A stretch of 64,000 nt of DNA from Panonychus citri (taxonomy: Eukaryota > Arthropoda > Arachnida > Trombidiformes > Tetranychidae): contig NW_026515501.1 in assembly GCF_014898815.1 (NCBI RefSeq), positions 62,001 to 126,000 of the forward strand, read 5' to 3'. The notes beneath the pieces are model-generated. The model was given only the letters and a program-made list of their open reading frames with translations. It did not search any database and was not told the origin of the DNA. Below are positions 1-12,958 of this stretch, piece by piece (position 1 is the first letter of the stretch; every line of letters starts with the position of its first letter). A program made the position numbers and the translations under genes.

Positions 1-3000
1 AAAGTACTGTTAACCAGGTTGATATTGAATGGACAACCAGAGTAAAGTGAGCATGGAAAAGTGTAAACATTGTCCATCCATAACTGTAAATTTCATCAGC
101 TGATTGATGAACTTGAATATAATGATGAATTGCAAAGGGAATATAATCCATCATGACCAGCATATCGGCGACTGCTAATCCAGTTAAGATATTATTGGTA
201 GCTGATAGTAATTCCTTCCTGTGTATTGGTCAAAAATTTTATCGAAAAAAGAAAAGAGAAAAATAAATGATGACATGGAAGAAAAAAAAGTTCCATTGGT
301 CAGTTCGATTGTTGTTTTTTCTTTTTACTCATTTTCCAAGTTCCAAATTTCTATCTTATTACTATTATTCTGATTGTAATTCTGTGTTCATATCTCTCTT
401 TTATTAATTGTCGTTTTTACCGCGAAGTATTCACTAAATTAAACTGAATTTAGTTTAATTTAATCACAATCAACACATTGATTGTTGGTGTTAAATTGTT
501 TCCAATTTAACTTGATATTTCATTAAACTGTATGTTAATCATTGGGTAATATTATTATCTGAAAAAAAGGATATGGTAATGAGTGAATATTTAGATAAAT
601 GTTACAGTGGAAACAATTTAATCTAATTGTAATCAATTGGCAAATCTAATTTCCTGAGTGTTGATAGCAACAATTAGCTATTAGCTATTAACCATCATAA
701 TTATCATATCGTCACAATGATATTGATTATCATGACAACCAAATTACCAAGTCAATTTTGGATAATCAATTGGTTAATGAATCAATTTCCGTATTAGTCT
801 AATTGTAATGGACGAACAATCAAAATTAAACAACTACATTAACAATCTAAGGTACAGAAAGAAAATGATTCAATTTGAATTGTTAAACTTTTCCTTGATG
901 ATTAACTTTTTCCTTATTCTTTTTCTAGAAAATAATAATAATTCACTAACTACAATTACGATTATGATTAAATTTAATTCCAAATGAGAGAGTAACATGA
1001 TCGTTACAATTGTAATTTCTTCGTAAACAACAATCAAAAGGAGTAAAAAAGAGAATAGAAACTTAAGTAAAGTTCTAATGTGGAAAATTGTTCTGAAAAT
1101 GATAAGGTGAATGTCGAGGAATAGGAATCATTCATTTCCATCATGAAAAAAGTATCATGAAGAAAGTAGATTACTATTAATTTTACTTTTCTTTTCACTG
1201 ATTCCAATTTCTTTTTCTCTCTCTCATGTTTGATTATCATTAAGCTCATGGAGAAGAAAAAAAAAATATTCTTCATGAAGTTCAAGTCACTTACACACAT
1301 ACACTTATCGTTAGGAAGGAAAAAGTATTCAGAGCACTGAGAATGAATAATCATCATGATTTAATATAATTTCATGTTCGGAATAATATTTTTCCATCAC
1401 CAAATGGACAAGGAGGAGGAGAATGAATCAGAATCAGTTAACTTGATTATCGTCATGATAATTGAGCATATTAAACCATTAGCAATCAATTGTATCAGAT
1501 TAATAATCTCAATCTATTTGTTAATTTACCTGATTGAAACTTATCACTGATTCAATTGGTCTAATAGTTAATCTTTGCCTCAACTTTCATTCACTGGATT
1601 CAAGTGTTAGAATGATAAATTACTACATGATTAACATGATAACTTTTGAATAGTTAATTTGATATTAAACGAAAAATTAACTATCAAATCTTTAACCATG
1701 CAAATGGTGATGATGATGATAAATGTTGATTGTTGTTAATGTGATTTAATAACTAGTGTATATGTTTTATATTAATGTTTCATGTGGTGGTAATGATACT
1801 CTGAATACTGAATTATCTTCATGATGATTTATGAATTGGTTCAGACGGCGGAAAAAAAATGAATCAATCTAAAGAATAGGATGAAAATTGTAACAATTAA
1901 CTGAAAAGATAATCAACCAACATGTTTACATAGTAATATTATTCAGAGTTTCCTCATCATGGTCATGTTTTCCCATCAGAATTTTAGGAAACTTTTGGCT
2001 TATATTTACAGTTTTCTGGAACTGACCACTGTGTCCACTTACTAACATGAGAATATATTGTTTTCTTGTTAGTTATTTTTGTTAGAACTTGAAAATGAGA
2101 GAATCTGAGAGAATGTTTTCATGGTGAGAGAATTTGAGAGAAAATAAAAACTGGAATCATCTCCATGAATGAGATGAACCAATTTATTCATGGTGGTAAC
2201 TGATTCTGTTCATGAAAATGTTACCTTATTTCCTTGTGAGTAGATGATGAAAATGGAAATCAAATTAATAGTTAAACTGTGTTGATGTGATGCAGATAAA
2301 AGGTGAATGATAATGATCATCATGAAAAAGAAGCCTGTAAATTCAGAGGAATGAAAATTCAGGAAGATATAAAGTGAGAGGAAAAAAGAGAGAAAGAAAA
2401 AGATGATATTTATTCATGTGGAAAAAAATATATTCATGGTAACTAAACTTTATACACTGTATTACATAAGGAAGGAAGATGAAGAAGAATTATAATTCTG
2501 TCAGAATTATCAGAATTCAACCAACGAAGAGTAAAAAACGATGTTCATTGTTGTTTTTTATATTTTCTATTCGAATTCAATTCTTTCTGTAGAACTTTTT
2601 CTTCTTCTTCTTCTCTTGGTTCATCTTCTTTTCATCAAATTGGTATTTAAAAATATGATGATGATAAAGATGAAGATGATTCAATTTCCATCATCATTTA
2701 CTCAGCATCTTTTCATCATCAATTTGTTGGTGGAAAATGAAAATGATCAAAAATCATGAGAGCAACAATTTTGCTCCTTCATGATACTATTACATAAGAG
2801 TAATTCTGATTAACTATTGACAATTAACTTAACGAGTCACCAATTAGATATTATTAATACAATCTTATTATGGTAAATTTAAATAATCTCATTCTAATTG
2901 TAGTAATTTAATACAAATTAAAAGGATTAACTCATTGACTTTTTCATGATGATTAGGTTGAACAATTTTCTCCTTCAAATTGTATTTAATTAACGTGTTA

Positions 3001-5216
3001 ATCATTTAGTTTAATTAACTTATCAGGAAATTTGATATTCTGAGGAAAATGTTAATCATGAGTGTGCGTTAATTGGCTAAGATACTCTGTAGCTTTTTAA
3101 TTAAAGTTTCATCATCATTTCCGATTTAATTGATTCCTCATTTAATTATCATGTAATTTGAGGTATTCAATGAAAGATTGTCAACTCGAGTTTTGTTTGT
3201 TTCTTATTAGGTTTCAATGTATTCAAAATTTTCCCCTGAAATTCAAGAGTCTCTTCATGTAACCTGTTGCTGAGAGATTTCCTAAAAATTGATAGCTCAA
3301 TTTTCAAAGGTAAAACCTTTAGGATAATGAGAATTCACTTAGATTCTGATTGAGAATAAATGATTTATCATGAAAGGAAAAATGGACTATCGTCATTATC
3401 ATCAACTTGGAATAATATTTTCACTACTAAATGATTTTCATGTTATTCAGACAAGGAGAAGATAATTGAAATCAACTGAATAACAAACTAATTGGAGATA
3501 ATATTTCAAACATTTCTGAATATTCAACTGATTCTGTTTATTGATCATCATTATTATCAACTGAGTATTTTTATCATGAATGAATATGAATCGTATTACA
3601 TTTCCAATGATTGTAATCAGATAATTGTATGGAAATAAACTAGAAAACAGTAAGATTGATGATTAATAATGAATAAAACTAGAAAACAAAATCAGAAAAA
3701 ACTTTTTTGATTGTTGGTGATCAGTAAATTGATATGATTTAGGTAAACAATTAAGGATAGTAATCAACTAAATAAGGGCAATGAATATTATTACAATAAT
3801 AATAATATTATTCAAATCAATAATCAGTAATCAGTTAACTAACCAATTGATTTGTGGTGAGTTGGTTGATTATCATTGGAAATCACATTCAACTGAAACT
3901 GTTAGTCTATCAGAATGTTAATTACTCTTTATAGTTGATTAACTGCAATCAACTCAATATTATTGCTATTTAGTTTAATAATATATGCAAATCACATTGT
4001 GCTCATAATTAAAGTCTCAACTATCATGGGAACTCACAGAGCTGAAACAATTAAAACCCTGAATCTGAACAATGTTTCTTGATAATCATTATCATGATAA
4101 TACTTTTCTATGATTAAATTCAATGTCTCTTTCACTTGTTCAAGAATTAAGTTTATCTTTATTCATATTTCATGATGAATTTCATGGGGAAAAAAATATT
4201 CATACAACTTGAATGATTAAATTGAACACATTTCAAGTTAAAAATACACAATTAACAAATCAACTTAATCCATTTTAATCTGATAATGTATTAGTTGACG
4301 ATTATTATTATTATTACATTTGAAAGTTTATTAATCCACCCAAATGGATAAAAATATAAAAAACTTTAATCTAAAATCACTCAACTTATTGTATGAATTT
4401 TTCACTTCATCTCATGAGTACAACGATTATAATTTTAATCTTTAATTGTTATTAGTTAAATAACAACGGATTAACAGTTCACAACAATTAAACCTTCAAT
4501 CAATCAAATGACCTGCACAATTAAAAATTATTATAATCAATAAATTGATTCTCATCATTTTAAATTGCGCCTTTGCTGTTGATAATTTACAACTTTGTCT
4601 TTACTGAGATCAACTGAATTTGATTAAAGTGTGAATATTATCAGTTAATGGTTGATTGCATTGACTAATTTTAGATTGACAATTAATTTAATTTTAGGTA
4701 TGAAATGTTAATTAATTACCTTGTAAGTACAATTATATTTAGTATATTAGTTACGGTGCCAAAGAAACAGATACACAAACTTAAATATCCATGAATTGAA
4801 CTGTATTGATCCTTAAACTTGAACAAAGTTGATGAAATTGAATTAAACAAATCACTTGAATTATCAATTGGATTATTGTTGATTGTGATATTACAATTAA
4901 CACAATTTGTTGATTGTTCATAATTTGAATAAAATGAAGTCACTGTTGTCGATTGGGTTGTTGTTACCTGTGTAGTTTCATTGAGTAACATCATCTCATT
5001 TATATTAATGATTCCTGGTGGTGTTGATGTTGTTGTCGGTGATGATGATGATGATGATGATGATGCAGATGATGCTGATTGTGGTGGTGGTGGTGGTGAT
5101 GAAGGTGATGAAAAAGGTTGCGGTAATGGTGATGAAGATGCTGTTGATGCATCTATCATCATGTTAATGATGAAGGTCAACAATTGAAACGACACTTTGA
5201 TGAAATAAAAATTCAA
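1..5216 (-). CDS. Class A neuropeptide GPCR, myosuppressin/FMRFamide-receptor-like (5' part, runs off the left edge)
   Basis: Rhodopsin-family receptor in the plasma membrane, expected to sense an amidated neuropeptide. Exon 1 is 4720-5216 and exon 2 is 1-218, open at the edge. The donor (AG|GTAATT) and acceptor (CACAG|GAAGG) are both phase 2 and join LTR to KELLSATN. Residues 1-24 look like a signal peptide. Then come a low-complexity Ser/Pro/Thr ectodomain, N-glycosylation sequons (NETT, NIT, NSS), TM1 starting at IHGYLSLCICFFG with the conserved Asn of TM1 (TNILN), TM2 with LAVAD (conserved Asp), and the start of TM3 (YGWTMFTLFHAHF). The IHGYLSL, LTGLAVAD and LFHAHF motifs resemble arthropod myosuppressin and nematode dmsr receptors from memory of the family, so the ligand class is inferred. 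I see no Cys near the usual TM3 disulfide position in the part present. TM3-TM7 lie outside the window. The ATG at 5216 was chosen because it gives the signal peptide. Confidence 0.85.
219..4719 (-). other. GPCR intron 1, 4.5 kb
   Basis: This AT-rich intron lies between the TM1 and TM2 exons. It holds many short TCATGA and TTAATTGT words and A-rich tracts, but no exon-like open frame. The longest open frames (1034-1357 minus, 2541-2759 plus) are low-complexity Phe/Ser/Lys peptides and look spurious. Confidence 0.75.
5041..5064. repeat. (GAT)8 coding microsatellite (poly-Ser in the GPCR)
   Basis: Eight perfect GAT units. On the minus strand they are read in the TCA frame as eight consecutive serines in the receptor ectodomain. 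A GGT run at about 5083-5097 encodes five prolines just upstream in the protein. Such codon repeats are prone to length change. Confidence 0.9.
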
Positions 5217-6017
5217 TCAATTTTACGAGGAAAGAAAAATAATTAACTTCAATCAGCTAATTGAAAACTTCATGATTATAAATAGAAATCATATTAATAA
5301 TTAAAATGGATAAACACAGGTAACAATTAGTGGATTTTGTTAACAATTAGAGAGACACAAATTGTGATGACAAACTAGAAATGAGTAAGAAAAACACAAA
5401 AGAGGTTTGATCTTGGACAGTGGTCACTAAAACCAGATCGTTATCTTATCACCAAGATGATTAAGTTAACACCGATGATGATAAATGTTCAGCATTTGAT
5501 AATAATGATAAATTATCAGTCTTCAATTTGAAAAGATGTGATAAAATATGAAGACATTATCATGACTGTTAATGGATAACAAGTGATGAAGTTTAACCCA
5601 TGGAACTTTTTTCTTCTCTCATTTTCTCTCATTCCAGGAATGATTATCATCTACAGAACTTTTCTCATTGTCATCCTCATGAACATCATCATTATTTATC
5701 TTCTACCATTCGAATATTTTCATTTTTTTCTCTTTCTCTCTCTCTCACTTACTTTTTCTTCCTTCTTATTCAACTAATCTTCTTGTTCGCATCTTCATTA
5801 AACCCTGAGATGAAACAAAACCCACTCCGATCATCGATGGTGAATAATCATCACTCTCAGTTACACAATCAAATTTGGAATGAGTCGAAGTCATGGTTAT
5901 TCCAAGATTCATGGGGAGAAATGAATTTACGATAACTCATGAGCAAGAACTTTTTCCTTTTCCCATTAGAACCTTTTAAGGTGAATTCTGTAGAAACTTT
6001 CATTTTCTTGCCCTTCG

Positions 6018-6032
6018 AACGCCATCTAATGG
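6018..6032 (-). promoter_or_regulatory. AGATGGCG-type site upstream of the GPCR (CTCF-like)
   Basis: The minus strand reads TTAGATGGCGTTCG, about 0.8 kb upstream of the GPCR ATG. The same core occurs upstream of NDUFB5, OXR1 and DARS2. The resemblance to the insect CTCF core is from knowledge of the motif; binding is inferred. Confidence 0.35.
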
Positions 6033-6635
6033 TTCTAATGGCCATTCGATGAGTTCATTTTATCGGTGCTCAGAATATAACATGGGAATCATAATCAGTT
6101 TATCCTCACATGGGAAATTTTTCATCTAAAAGGTTCAAATTGTGTTCGAGTTGATGATAATTTCATCAGTCGATTCAGCAGAAAACAAAACTCTCAATGA
6201 ATTTACAGTTCGTAGGTTTAATTGTATTGCACAATTTTATTTGATCAATTGAATTAACCTAGTGTACAATTTATTGATTGTTGAATCGTTTTATTAACCA
6301 ACAAAAGTTAATTGTGATAATGACACTGATTATTTTGGTTAACGATTACAGCAATCGAAACAAAGTAGATTCATGTTAGAAGGTCAAGTTAATTACAACA
6401 ACAGGAAAACAACAATTAAACAACAATCAAAACAAACTATTTAACAATTTAAAATAATTAGACCCAATTAGAAACTAACTAATTACTGATTTAATCAATC
6501 CATCAAAGTCTAATCCAATTAATATTAGTATTGATCAATTCCGATAAAATTGATTGATTGTTTTTAATCAACTGAGGTAAAATTAAACTTATTAAATGAT
6601 TAAATTTAATATTAATTGTTTGATTGTTGTCCCTG

Positions 6636-6659
6636 AAATCAAATCAAATCAAATCAAAT
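6636..6659. repeat. (AAATC)n pentanucleotide array
   Basis: About four and a half tandem AAATC units. A similar array lies at 28652-28678. Confidence 0.85.
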
Positions 6660-7576
6660 TGTTAGACCTTGAAGATGGTTAACTAAATCAATTTGGGTTC
6701 CTGATAAAAAAAGTCAAACGTTTCAAACAATTAAACTCACAATTAAAAGCTTAATGATTAACTAAATAATTACAAGAAATTAAGTATATAATTAACATGT
6801 TTTAAGGTAAAAGTTAATTGTTGATTAACCGTGAGTGATTAAGATTGTAAATACTTCCGGCTGATTGGTAATAATAATAATCTGAACAAATTAATAAACT
6901 TTCCCAATGATTGACTAATCATAAAATCATCAAGCTAATGATGATAATTGACATTATGTATACAATCAGTTTAATTTAAATTGTTACCCATTTAACTACA
7001 ATTAACTTTCACTCTCTTTTAACCAAATTGTAATACTCACGGTCTGTTAACTGTATAATGTAAGTTCAATTGTGTTGATTAAGTGATTAAATCAACTTAC
7101 CACCAAATAATTTTACCTACAATCAAATTGATCCCTAAAATTAAAGACAAACTAATCTACTTTACAATCAGACTAATTGTAATAAGATAAACTGAATTAA
7201 ATATATGTACAAACTGATATAATCAAATCAAATTAAATCTAATTGTTAACAGAAAAACAAAAACCACAAGAAGCAAAAAAAAACATAAAGTTTATCATTT
7301 CAATCTGATTGATTATCATGATTACTATTATTACAATTGCGATAGTAAAGTGAGAATCAAATTAAAAAGGTTTCGTTAATTGTTGTCCTCAAAGCCTTAA
7401 TTTTTACACAACAACAATTATAAACATGAAATCTATTAGTTAACAGCAACAACAATTAACTTAACAACGATAAAAGGTATTAAACAAATAGTAAGTTGAT
7501 CTAGTTTTCAATTTGTTAATTCTTGTTCCGGTTCATCAGTGATAATTCATGGATTCGGTTAATTGTTACAATCAAC

Positions 7577-7594
7577 AATTCGCGGTCGCGAATT
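7577..7594. repeat. Perfect inverted repeat AATTCGCG-GT-CGCGAATT
   Basis: Two 8-base arms with a 2-base centre, unusually CpG-rich for this window. It lies about 0.6 kb upstream of the serine protease ATG and 40 bases from a second perfect inverted repeat. It could be a palindromic protein-binding site; a two-base loop argues against an RNA hairpin. Confidence 0.75.
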
Positions 7595-7636
7595 TAAATT
7601 TGTTACTTTAACGAAAGGGCGTGAAAAACAAAAGTT

Positions 7637-7656
7637 CTAACTCGTTTTCGAGTTAG
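7637..7656. repeat. Perfect stem-loop CTAACTCG-TTTT-CGAGTTAG
   Basis: An 8-base stem with a TTTT loop, located just before a TC-rich tract at 7682-7702. It belongs to the same CpG-bearing island as the 7577 palindrome. Function unknown; transcription start or regulator site of the downstream protease gene is possible. Confidence 0.75.
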
Positions 7657-8206
7657 TACATTTCGATATTTCGATACTTTCACTCTCTCTCTCGCTCTCT
7701 CTTTTTTTCCTTGATTACACTTTGCAAATTTCGTTGTCACTTCACATTTTGTTTACCACCGAGTGAGTGTGTGTGTGTGTTTATGTGATTTATATTGTCC
7801 ATTGGTGCTCATTATATGAACACACACCAACCAATTCACCACCGCGAATGAGATTAATCAACAAGCTTCATTTGTGTAATTTACCCTTTAACCCTAACCA
7901 AGTTAATACCTTGACTTTGAAAAGCAAGGATAGTTACTTAATTGCAATTGGCTTATTGATTCTCGAATCAACTAATTTAATGTTCAACAATCAGTGATTA
8001 TAATCAACATTCATCTAAATTATTCAATTGGATTCTCTCTACATGTGATTAAATTGTGTATCAATATTTAACTGTTTCATTTGGTTCTTATATTGATCAA
8101 TAAGAAAGGATTTTCATCTCGCTCATTAATTAATCAACTTTTTCTCACTCGAAATAATAAAACTTGGAAATTATATTAACAACTAATAACAATCAATTGA
8201 TTAACT

Positions 8207-11200
8207 ATGCCCATGAAAACTGATTCAGATTTTTTCACCAAAAATAACAACAATCAAAGTGCTAATCAAGTTAATTGTGTTAAACTTTTACTTATTATGG
8301 TGATCACATTATCCCTTGTTAATTTGATTCATTGTTATGATCGTTGTGGTAAGTTGATTAATAATTAAAATTAACTCTTGATTGTTTCACAAGATTGAGT
8401 TACAATAAGGTTTCATTGAGTTTATTAGGCTATGATTAATTAATTGTTACAATCTAAATATAATCTTACATTTTGTTTCAATAGTTTTCCAAGTTTATAT
8501 TACTATTTGAAGTAACTTTTTCAGGGTAAATTCACAATTCTGTCAATTCATTTTTCACCATAACCATAAAATGAATGATTGTCCAATTTTATTATAAAAA
8601 CAATTGATTGTGTCAATCAATTGTCAGTAGTTAAAGGTTAGAATGTATATAAATCAATTCTTTATATTATCTTGTTATTATTTGAATTATATCTTATCAT
8701 CAACTTTTTCACCATGAGACATGATATTAACTTTTTTTTATCTGTCTCATCCTCTGGTTAAAGGTTATAATTTGAATATAATAATACAATCAGTTGATTG
8801 TTGACATTTGACAGAACAAGAAATCATCCTGACAAATTCAAATACTTTCAGTCTCTCTCCGATATTCATCCATTTTCACCATGATAATGTTAATCATCAT
8901 GTAACTGAATTTGAATGTCATGTAGTTTGTTTTTTTTTGTTATCAAATTTTTCTCACTTTCATATCATTTAACTCAGATTGTGGACGAACCGGAATCCAA
9001 AGGCGTGTCTTTGGTGGTAATGAAACATATAACAACCAATACCCATGGATGGCTCATCTCAGGTAAATTTCATGATGAAATTTTCTCTTTATACTGAATA
9101 CTTGGAATGGTTCATATCATAAACGAAAATTATTATTATTCTTTTCTTTCAATTTGATTGGAATATAGTGGAACAAACTTTCAGCCTAGCATATTAATTC
9201 ATGGGAATTCGCAAGAAATAATCATGAGTCTAGGAATTTTCTCAGATTTTCGATATAACTCAGAGTTTACTTCTTACTTTCTCTTTTCATTCTTACATAA
9301 ATATCGTCTAAAGAAGTAACCTTTTCATGGAGATTTTCCATGAGAAGAACATGAGGATAATAAAGAAGAAGAAAATCAATGATAATGGAATTTTTTTTTT
9401 CTTCTAAGGAGAAAAATTTTTTTCTCCCATTGTAATAAATATCCGAAAGTTCATTCATGGAGATATGAGTTTATTCAGATTCAATGAACTACACACATTA
9501 TCCACATATACACAATAGAGACTCAGGAGAGTTTAATCTTGGATATTATTGAATATGCAAATTCGAGGATAGAGAAAGTGGATTCGAAAAAAAGTTCTAA
9601 AGAAAAAGTTGGATCAAAGTTGATTAAAGAATATTCTAATTCTATGTTCCCTATGTTCTAATTATGATTATCTCTTCAATCAACTCAAGATTCAAATTGA
9701 TTGTTGATCGTAATTTAGTTAAATTGTTTCAAAAAAAAACAAACTAAACTTAATTATCTTACACCAATTAACTAATCATAATAACTGAATAAACAATTAG
9801 CTCAATTGTGTATGATTAACTTTCGAGATTGTTTCTGATTAAATATCTGTGTAAAGCTGTTGATTTGATTATACAATTTAAATTTTTAACAATTAACTTT
9901 GATTTGTTGAAAAGGAAAATGTAAATTATTTCAAGTCAATCAAATACCAACAAATGATTTAGATTTTATTTATCATTAAATTGTTTCTTCCTGATTGTTG
10001 ATTAGTTTTTCCAAGTTTGCTAATGTTAACTCAATGTTAGTTGTTTAAATTGTAACAATCATCATCATCACAATCAATTGATTACCATAATCCTTGTATC
10101 CATGATACTTTGATTAAATCATCAAACATATACCAAGTTCATTAAAGTTTAATTTAAATACTCGAGTTGATTGATTATCTCAACAATTAAAACTAATGAA
10201 ACGATTTATAATTAATAACAACTTGATTAAAATCACTATTTCATTATTAAGCTGATCGATTTTATTTTAACAATCAATTAAATAGTATATGCATTGATTA
10301 ATTAACGACAAAGTCATTAAGTTGATCAAATTAAATTGATTGTCCCAAAGCAAAATCAGTTAATTATGTTCATTAATCATGATGATAAATATCAGAATTA
10401 AGTTTATTATCAATAGAAAATGAGAAAAAAAAATTTGCCTTGAATAGTTGAATGAATTAAGTTAATCAACACAATCAATTGGAACAATTAATTATTTGAA
10501 TGGTGTAATTGAAATTGAAATTTTCTTTTCCAATTTCAATCAGATTTTATGATCACGTTGGATCAACTCAATACGGTTTATGTGGTGGGTCATTGATTGA
10601 CCATCAGCACATTGTGACCGCAGCCCATTGTGTCCATGACGCTTCGGGTAACCCTCGAAACGTTGACGCAGTCCATGTTTACCTTGGTGCCCATAATCTG
10701 TACCATTTACCGAAAGTCCGTCGAGTTGAGAAATTTATTCTACCCAAGAATTACAACTTCGAAAGGCCAGTTCACAATGATTTTGCCGTTCTCCGTTTAA
10801 CCAAACCGGTCAAGTTTAACGATAAAGTTTCACCCATTTGTATACCAAAGACGGACGATGAACCCTATCGGAAACTCAGGGTAGCCGGTTGGGGTCATCT
10901 AGGTCCAAATCAAAAGACGGCAAAGATATTACAACACGTTGACGTTTATCACGTAAAAAGTAGGTCAAAGATCAATCAGATTGAAACGATTCAATTTTCG
11001 TTTTCTTTTCTAAATCTAATCTTAATCTCTCACCAATTGTCTAGATAATAAATGCTACGAGATGGTCAAGGATTATATCTACAGTAACTACGCTGTTGTC
11101 CGTCGTAATCCGGAAAAGTATAAGATCCCTCCGATCCACGAGAATCATATGTGTGCCGTTGACGGAAACACCGGTGGTGACGCTTGTCAAGGCGATTCGG

Positions 11201-11376
11201 GTGGACCATTAATGTACCTTAATCCAGGTAACAATCGCTTCTATCTGATAGGTATTGTATCGGGTGCTTATGATCAATGTGGTGATAAACATACACCCGG
11301 TTTCTATACGCTGGTTCGTAACTTTAGATACATGGTCAGAGATTTAGCACCAAATAGTCATATTTGTCATTATTAG
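8207..11376 (+). CDS. Secreted trypsin-like serine protease (S1 family)
   Basis: Four exons: 8207-8348, 8978-9062, 10544-10959 and 11045-11376, all GT-AG with matching phases (1, 2, 1), giving 324 residues. A hydrophobic segment at about residues 25-43 acts as signal peptide or anchor; the Met at 31 is an alternative start that would give a conventional signal peptide. A short propeptide with CDCG follows, then the activation site R57-V58 (RR|VFGG). The catalytic triad is His104 (TAAHC), Asp155 (HNDFAVL) and Ser266 (GDSGGP). The residue six before the serine is Asp (GGDACQGDSGGP), which predicts cleavage after Arg/Lys. The Cys pair of the active-site histidine loop and the DACQ/DQCG pair are present. 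There is no clip domain. Likely an extracellular digestive, salivary or processing protease; the role is not decided by sequence. Confidence 0.93.
8349..8977 (+). other. Protease intron 1
   Basis: A 629-base AT-rich intron between the signal-peptide exon and the activation-site exon. I see nothing else in it. Confidence 0.85.
9063..10543 (+). other. Protease intron 2, 1.5 kb
   Basis: AT-rich intron between the activation-site exon and the His/Asp exon. The minus-strand open frame at 9267-9458 is A/T-run driven and not supported as a gene. Confidence 0.85.
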
Positions 11377-12234
11377 ATCAACAATTAACTAATTTAGCGC
11401 AAACAATTAACATCTCATCAAATATTGAACATTTTTTTTTTCATTCACATTTGTTTCCTGGATTAAACTAATCGTGACAATTTAATAATCTCTTGTATAA
11501 TAGTAATTTGTACATCAATATTTCCAACAATTAATAATTGTTAATTGTAAACCTTGAGACAATTTTTTTTTCTGTTTAAATCTAATTGTAAACTTTATAT
11601 ACATGTATAAATTAAAGCAACTATTTATTAATTGATTTTCATTCTGCAATCATTATTATCCTTTTGATTGTGATTAGATTGTTGATTGTTGATTGATCGT
11701 GGATCCAATCACATATCCTGGTTGATAGATTGTCGTGTTGGTCAACTTTTGTTGCTACGATTGGAAATCAATTGAGTTCAATTACAGCCGATGAAAAAAA
11801 GAGATAGGAAATCATTTTAGTTAATTGTGATTTAATTACGTTAATCATTTAAATTTAACTACCGATAATAAATAAGGTGTAAATATTTTATCCAGCTAAA
11901 TTAGAGATGTCTGATTACACCAACATAATATTATCATGAACCCTAAAAAAACAGGAATCTTGAATTAGGACTAAAGGACTGACCCTAATAATAGTACATT
12001 TAGTTGATTATGGTGATGATGAAGATGATGAGGATGAAGATGAGGATGAGGATGATACTAATAATGATAATGTTTTAAAAGGTCAATCTGAATATAGCTG
12101 AAAAATTGAGATGCTGGCAGTTTAAGTTGATCGTGGATCCAGTTAACATCATCTATTGAAACGTTTACCTTTCATTTCAGTTTGAAACTTTTTTTTACTC
12201 AGAACTTTTTTTCCTCATCAACCAAATTCACAAA
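11377..12234 (+). other. Intergenic region before the first small secreted protein
   Basis: Holds the protease 3' UTR, a GATGA-rich purine tract at about 12012-12060, and two copies of the 15-base word TTGATCGTGGATCCA (11693-11707 and 12127-12141). The second copy lies about 100 bases upstream of the ATG of the following gene, so it may mark its start region. Confidence 0.6.
11611..11616 (+). terminator. Probable polyadenylation signal ATTAAA of the protease
   Basis: ATTAAA about 235 bases after the protease stop codon, the first good signal variant on this strand. Confidence 0.4.
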
Positions 12235-12692
12235 ATGAATAAACAATTAGTGTTGTGTTTGATTGTCATCACCTTAATGGTCAGTTACATTTCAACTGCA
12301 TCAGTAGGTACCAAAGGTAAGCGTCAAAATTAGTTAATTGCTTTTGTTTCTCTCTCTCTCTCTCTCTGCATGTGATTCCTATTCAATACGATTATCATGT
12401 TTATCTGATCATTTCCATCATCACCATGATCTTTATTCAATGTCCATTTTTTTCTGTTTCCTCTCTATTCCTTGGCCATTTACCGAAAAAATTAGATGGA
12501 TCCAATGGATCAAATGGATCACCCAATAAGGACGAAGACCCTAAGCCAACCACACCCGGTGGATTAGCTCAGCAAAACTTGAATCGCATTCGAGATATAA
12601 TCCGATACATTCCCGACAGAATATACAACGCATTCAATGGTATGATCAGCAATGTGGTCATGGGAATATCGTCAATGCAAAACGCTGGTTAA
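12235..12692 (+). CDS. Small secreted protein, Gly/Ser/Asn linker plus amphipathic C-terminus (unrecognised)
   Basis: Two exons, 12235-12316 and 12496-12692, joined in phase 1 (AAAG|GTAAGC to TTAG|ATGG), giving 92 residues. Residues 1-22 are a clear signal peptide (MNKQLVLCLIVITLMVSYIS). Mature protein: a hydrophilic linker with three GSN-like repeats and DEDPKPTTPGG (about 28-50), then a helix-prone amphipathic C-terminus (51-92) with NRIRDIIRYIPDRIYNAF. It has no cysteine after the signal peptide. I recognise no family. The gene at 14953 has the same layout (signal exon, phase-1 intron, cysteine-free second exon) and a similar xIRDxxxxIxxxIxN stretch, so the two are probably diverged paralogues. 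Roles such as salivary or antimicrobial peptide are possible but only inferred. Confidence 0.75.
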
Positions 12693-12840
12693 ACGTTTTT
12701 ACACGAGTTCCAAGTTTTTTTTTCTCAATCAATCTCTTTCTCTCAAGTAGAAAATTAAATTTAATTGTAATAACAAACAATGTCTAACAATTAACCCTGT
12801 GATTACATAAACATCAATGTGCAAACAAATAATATTTAAA

Positions 12841-12846
12841 AATAAA
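12841..12846 (+). terminator. Polyadenylation signal AATAAA of the 12235 gene
   Basis: AATAAA followed by an A-rich run, about 150 bases after the stop codon. Confidence 0.55.
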
Positions 12847-12958
12847 AAAAAACTCCAAATTTTGACTTGAAAACTTTTCTTCTAAGATTGAAAACTTGAT
12901 TATTACAAATTACCGATGATAATTAACTTAATTAACATGTATAATCAACTAATATACT

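Larger units (their letters stand above)
5217..8206. other. Intergenic, divergent upstream region of the GPCR and the serine protease
   Basis: No supported gene. It contains TC-rich tracts (about 5731-5750 and 7682-7702), an AAATC array, an AGATGGC-type site, and two perfect CpG-containing inverted repeats at 7577-7656. It should include the promoters and 5' UTRs of both flanking genes. The open frames at 5600-5935 and 7767-7997 are compositionally simple and show no recognisable domain. Confidence 0.6.

Noticed and set aside
5600..5935. 111-codon open frame
   Set aside because: Driven by TC-rich simple sequence (Phe/Ser/Leu runs), with no domain or splice sites; upstream region of the GPCR.
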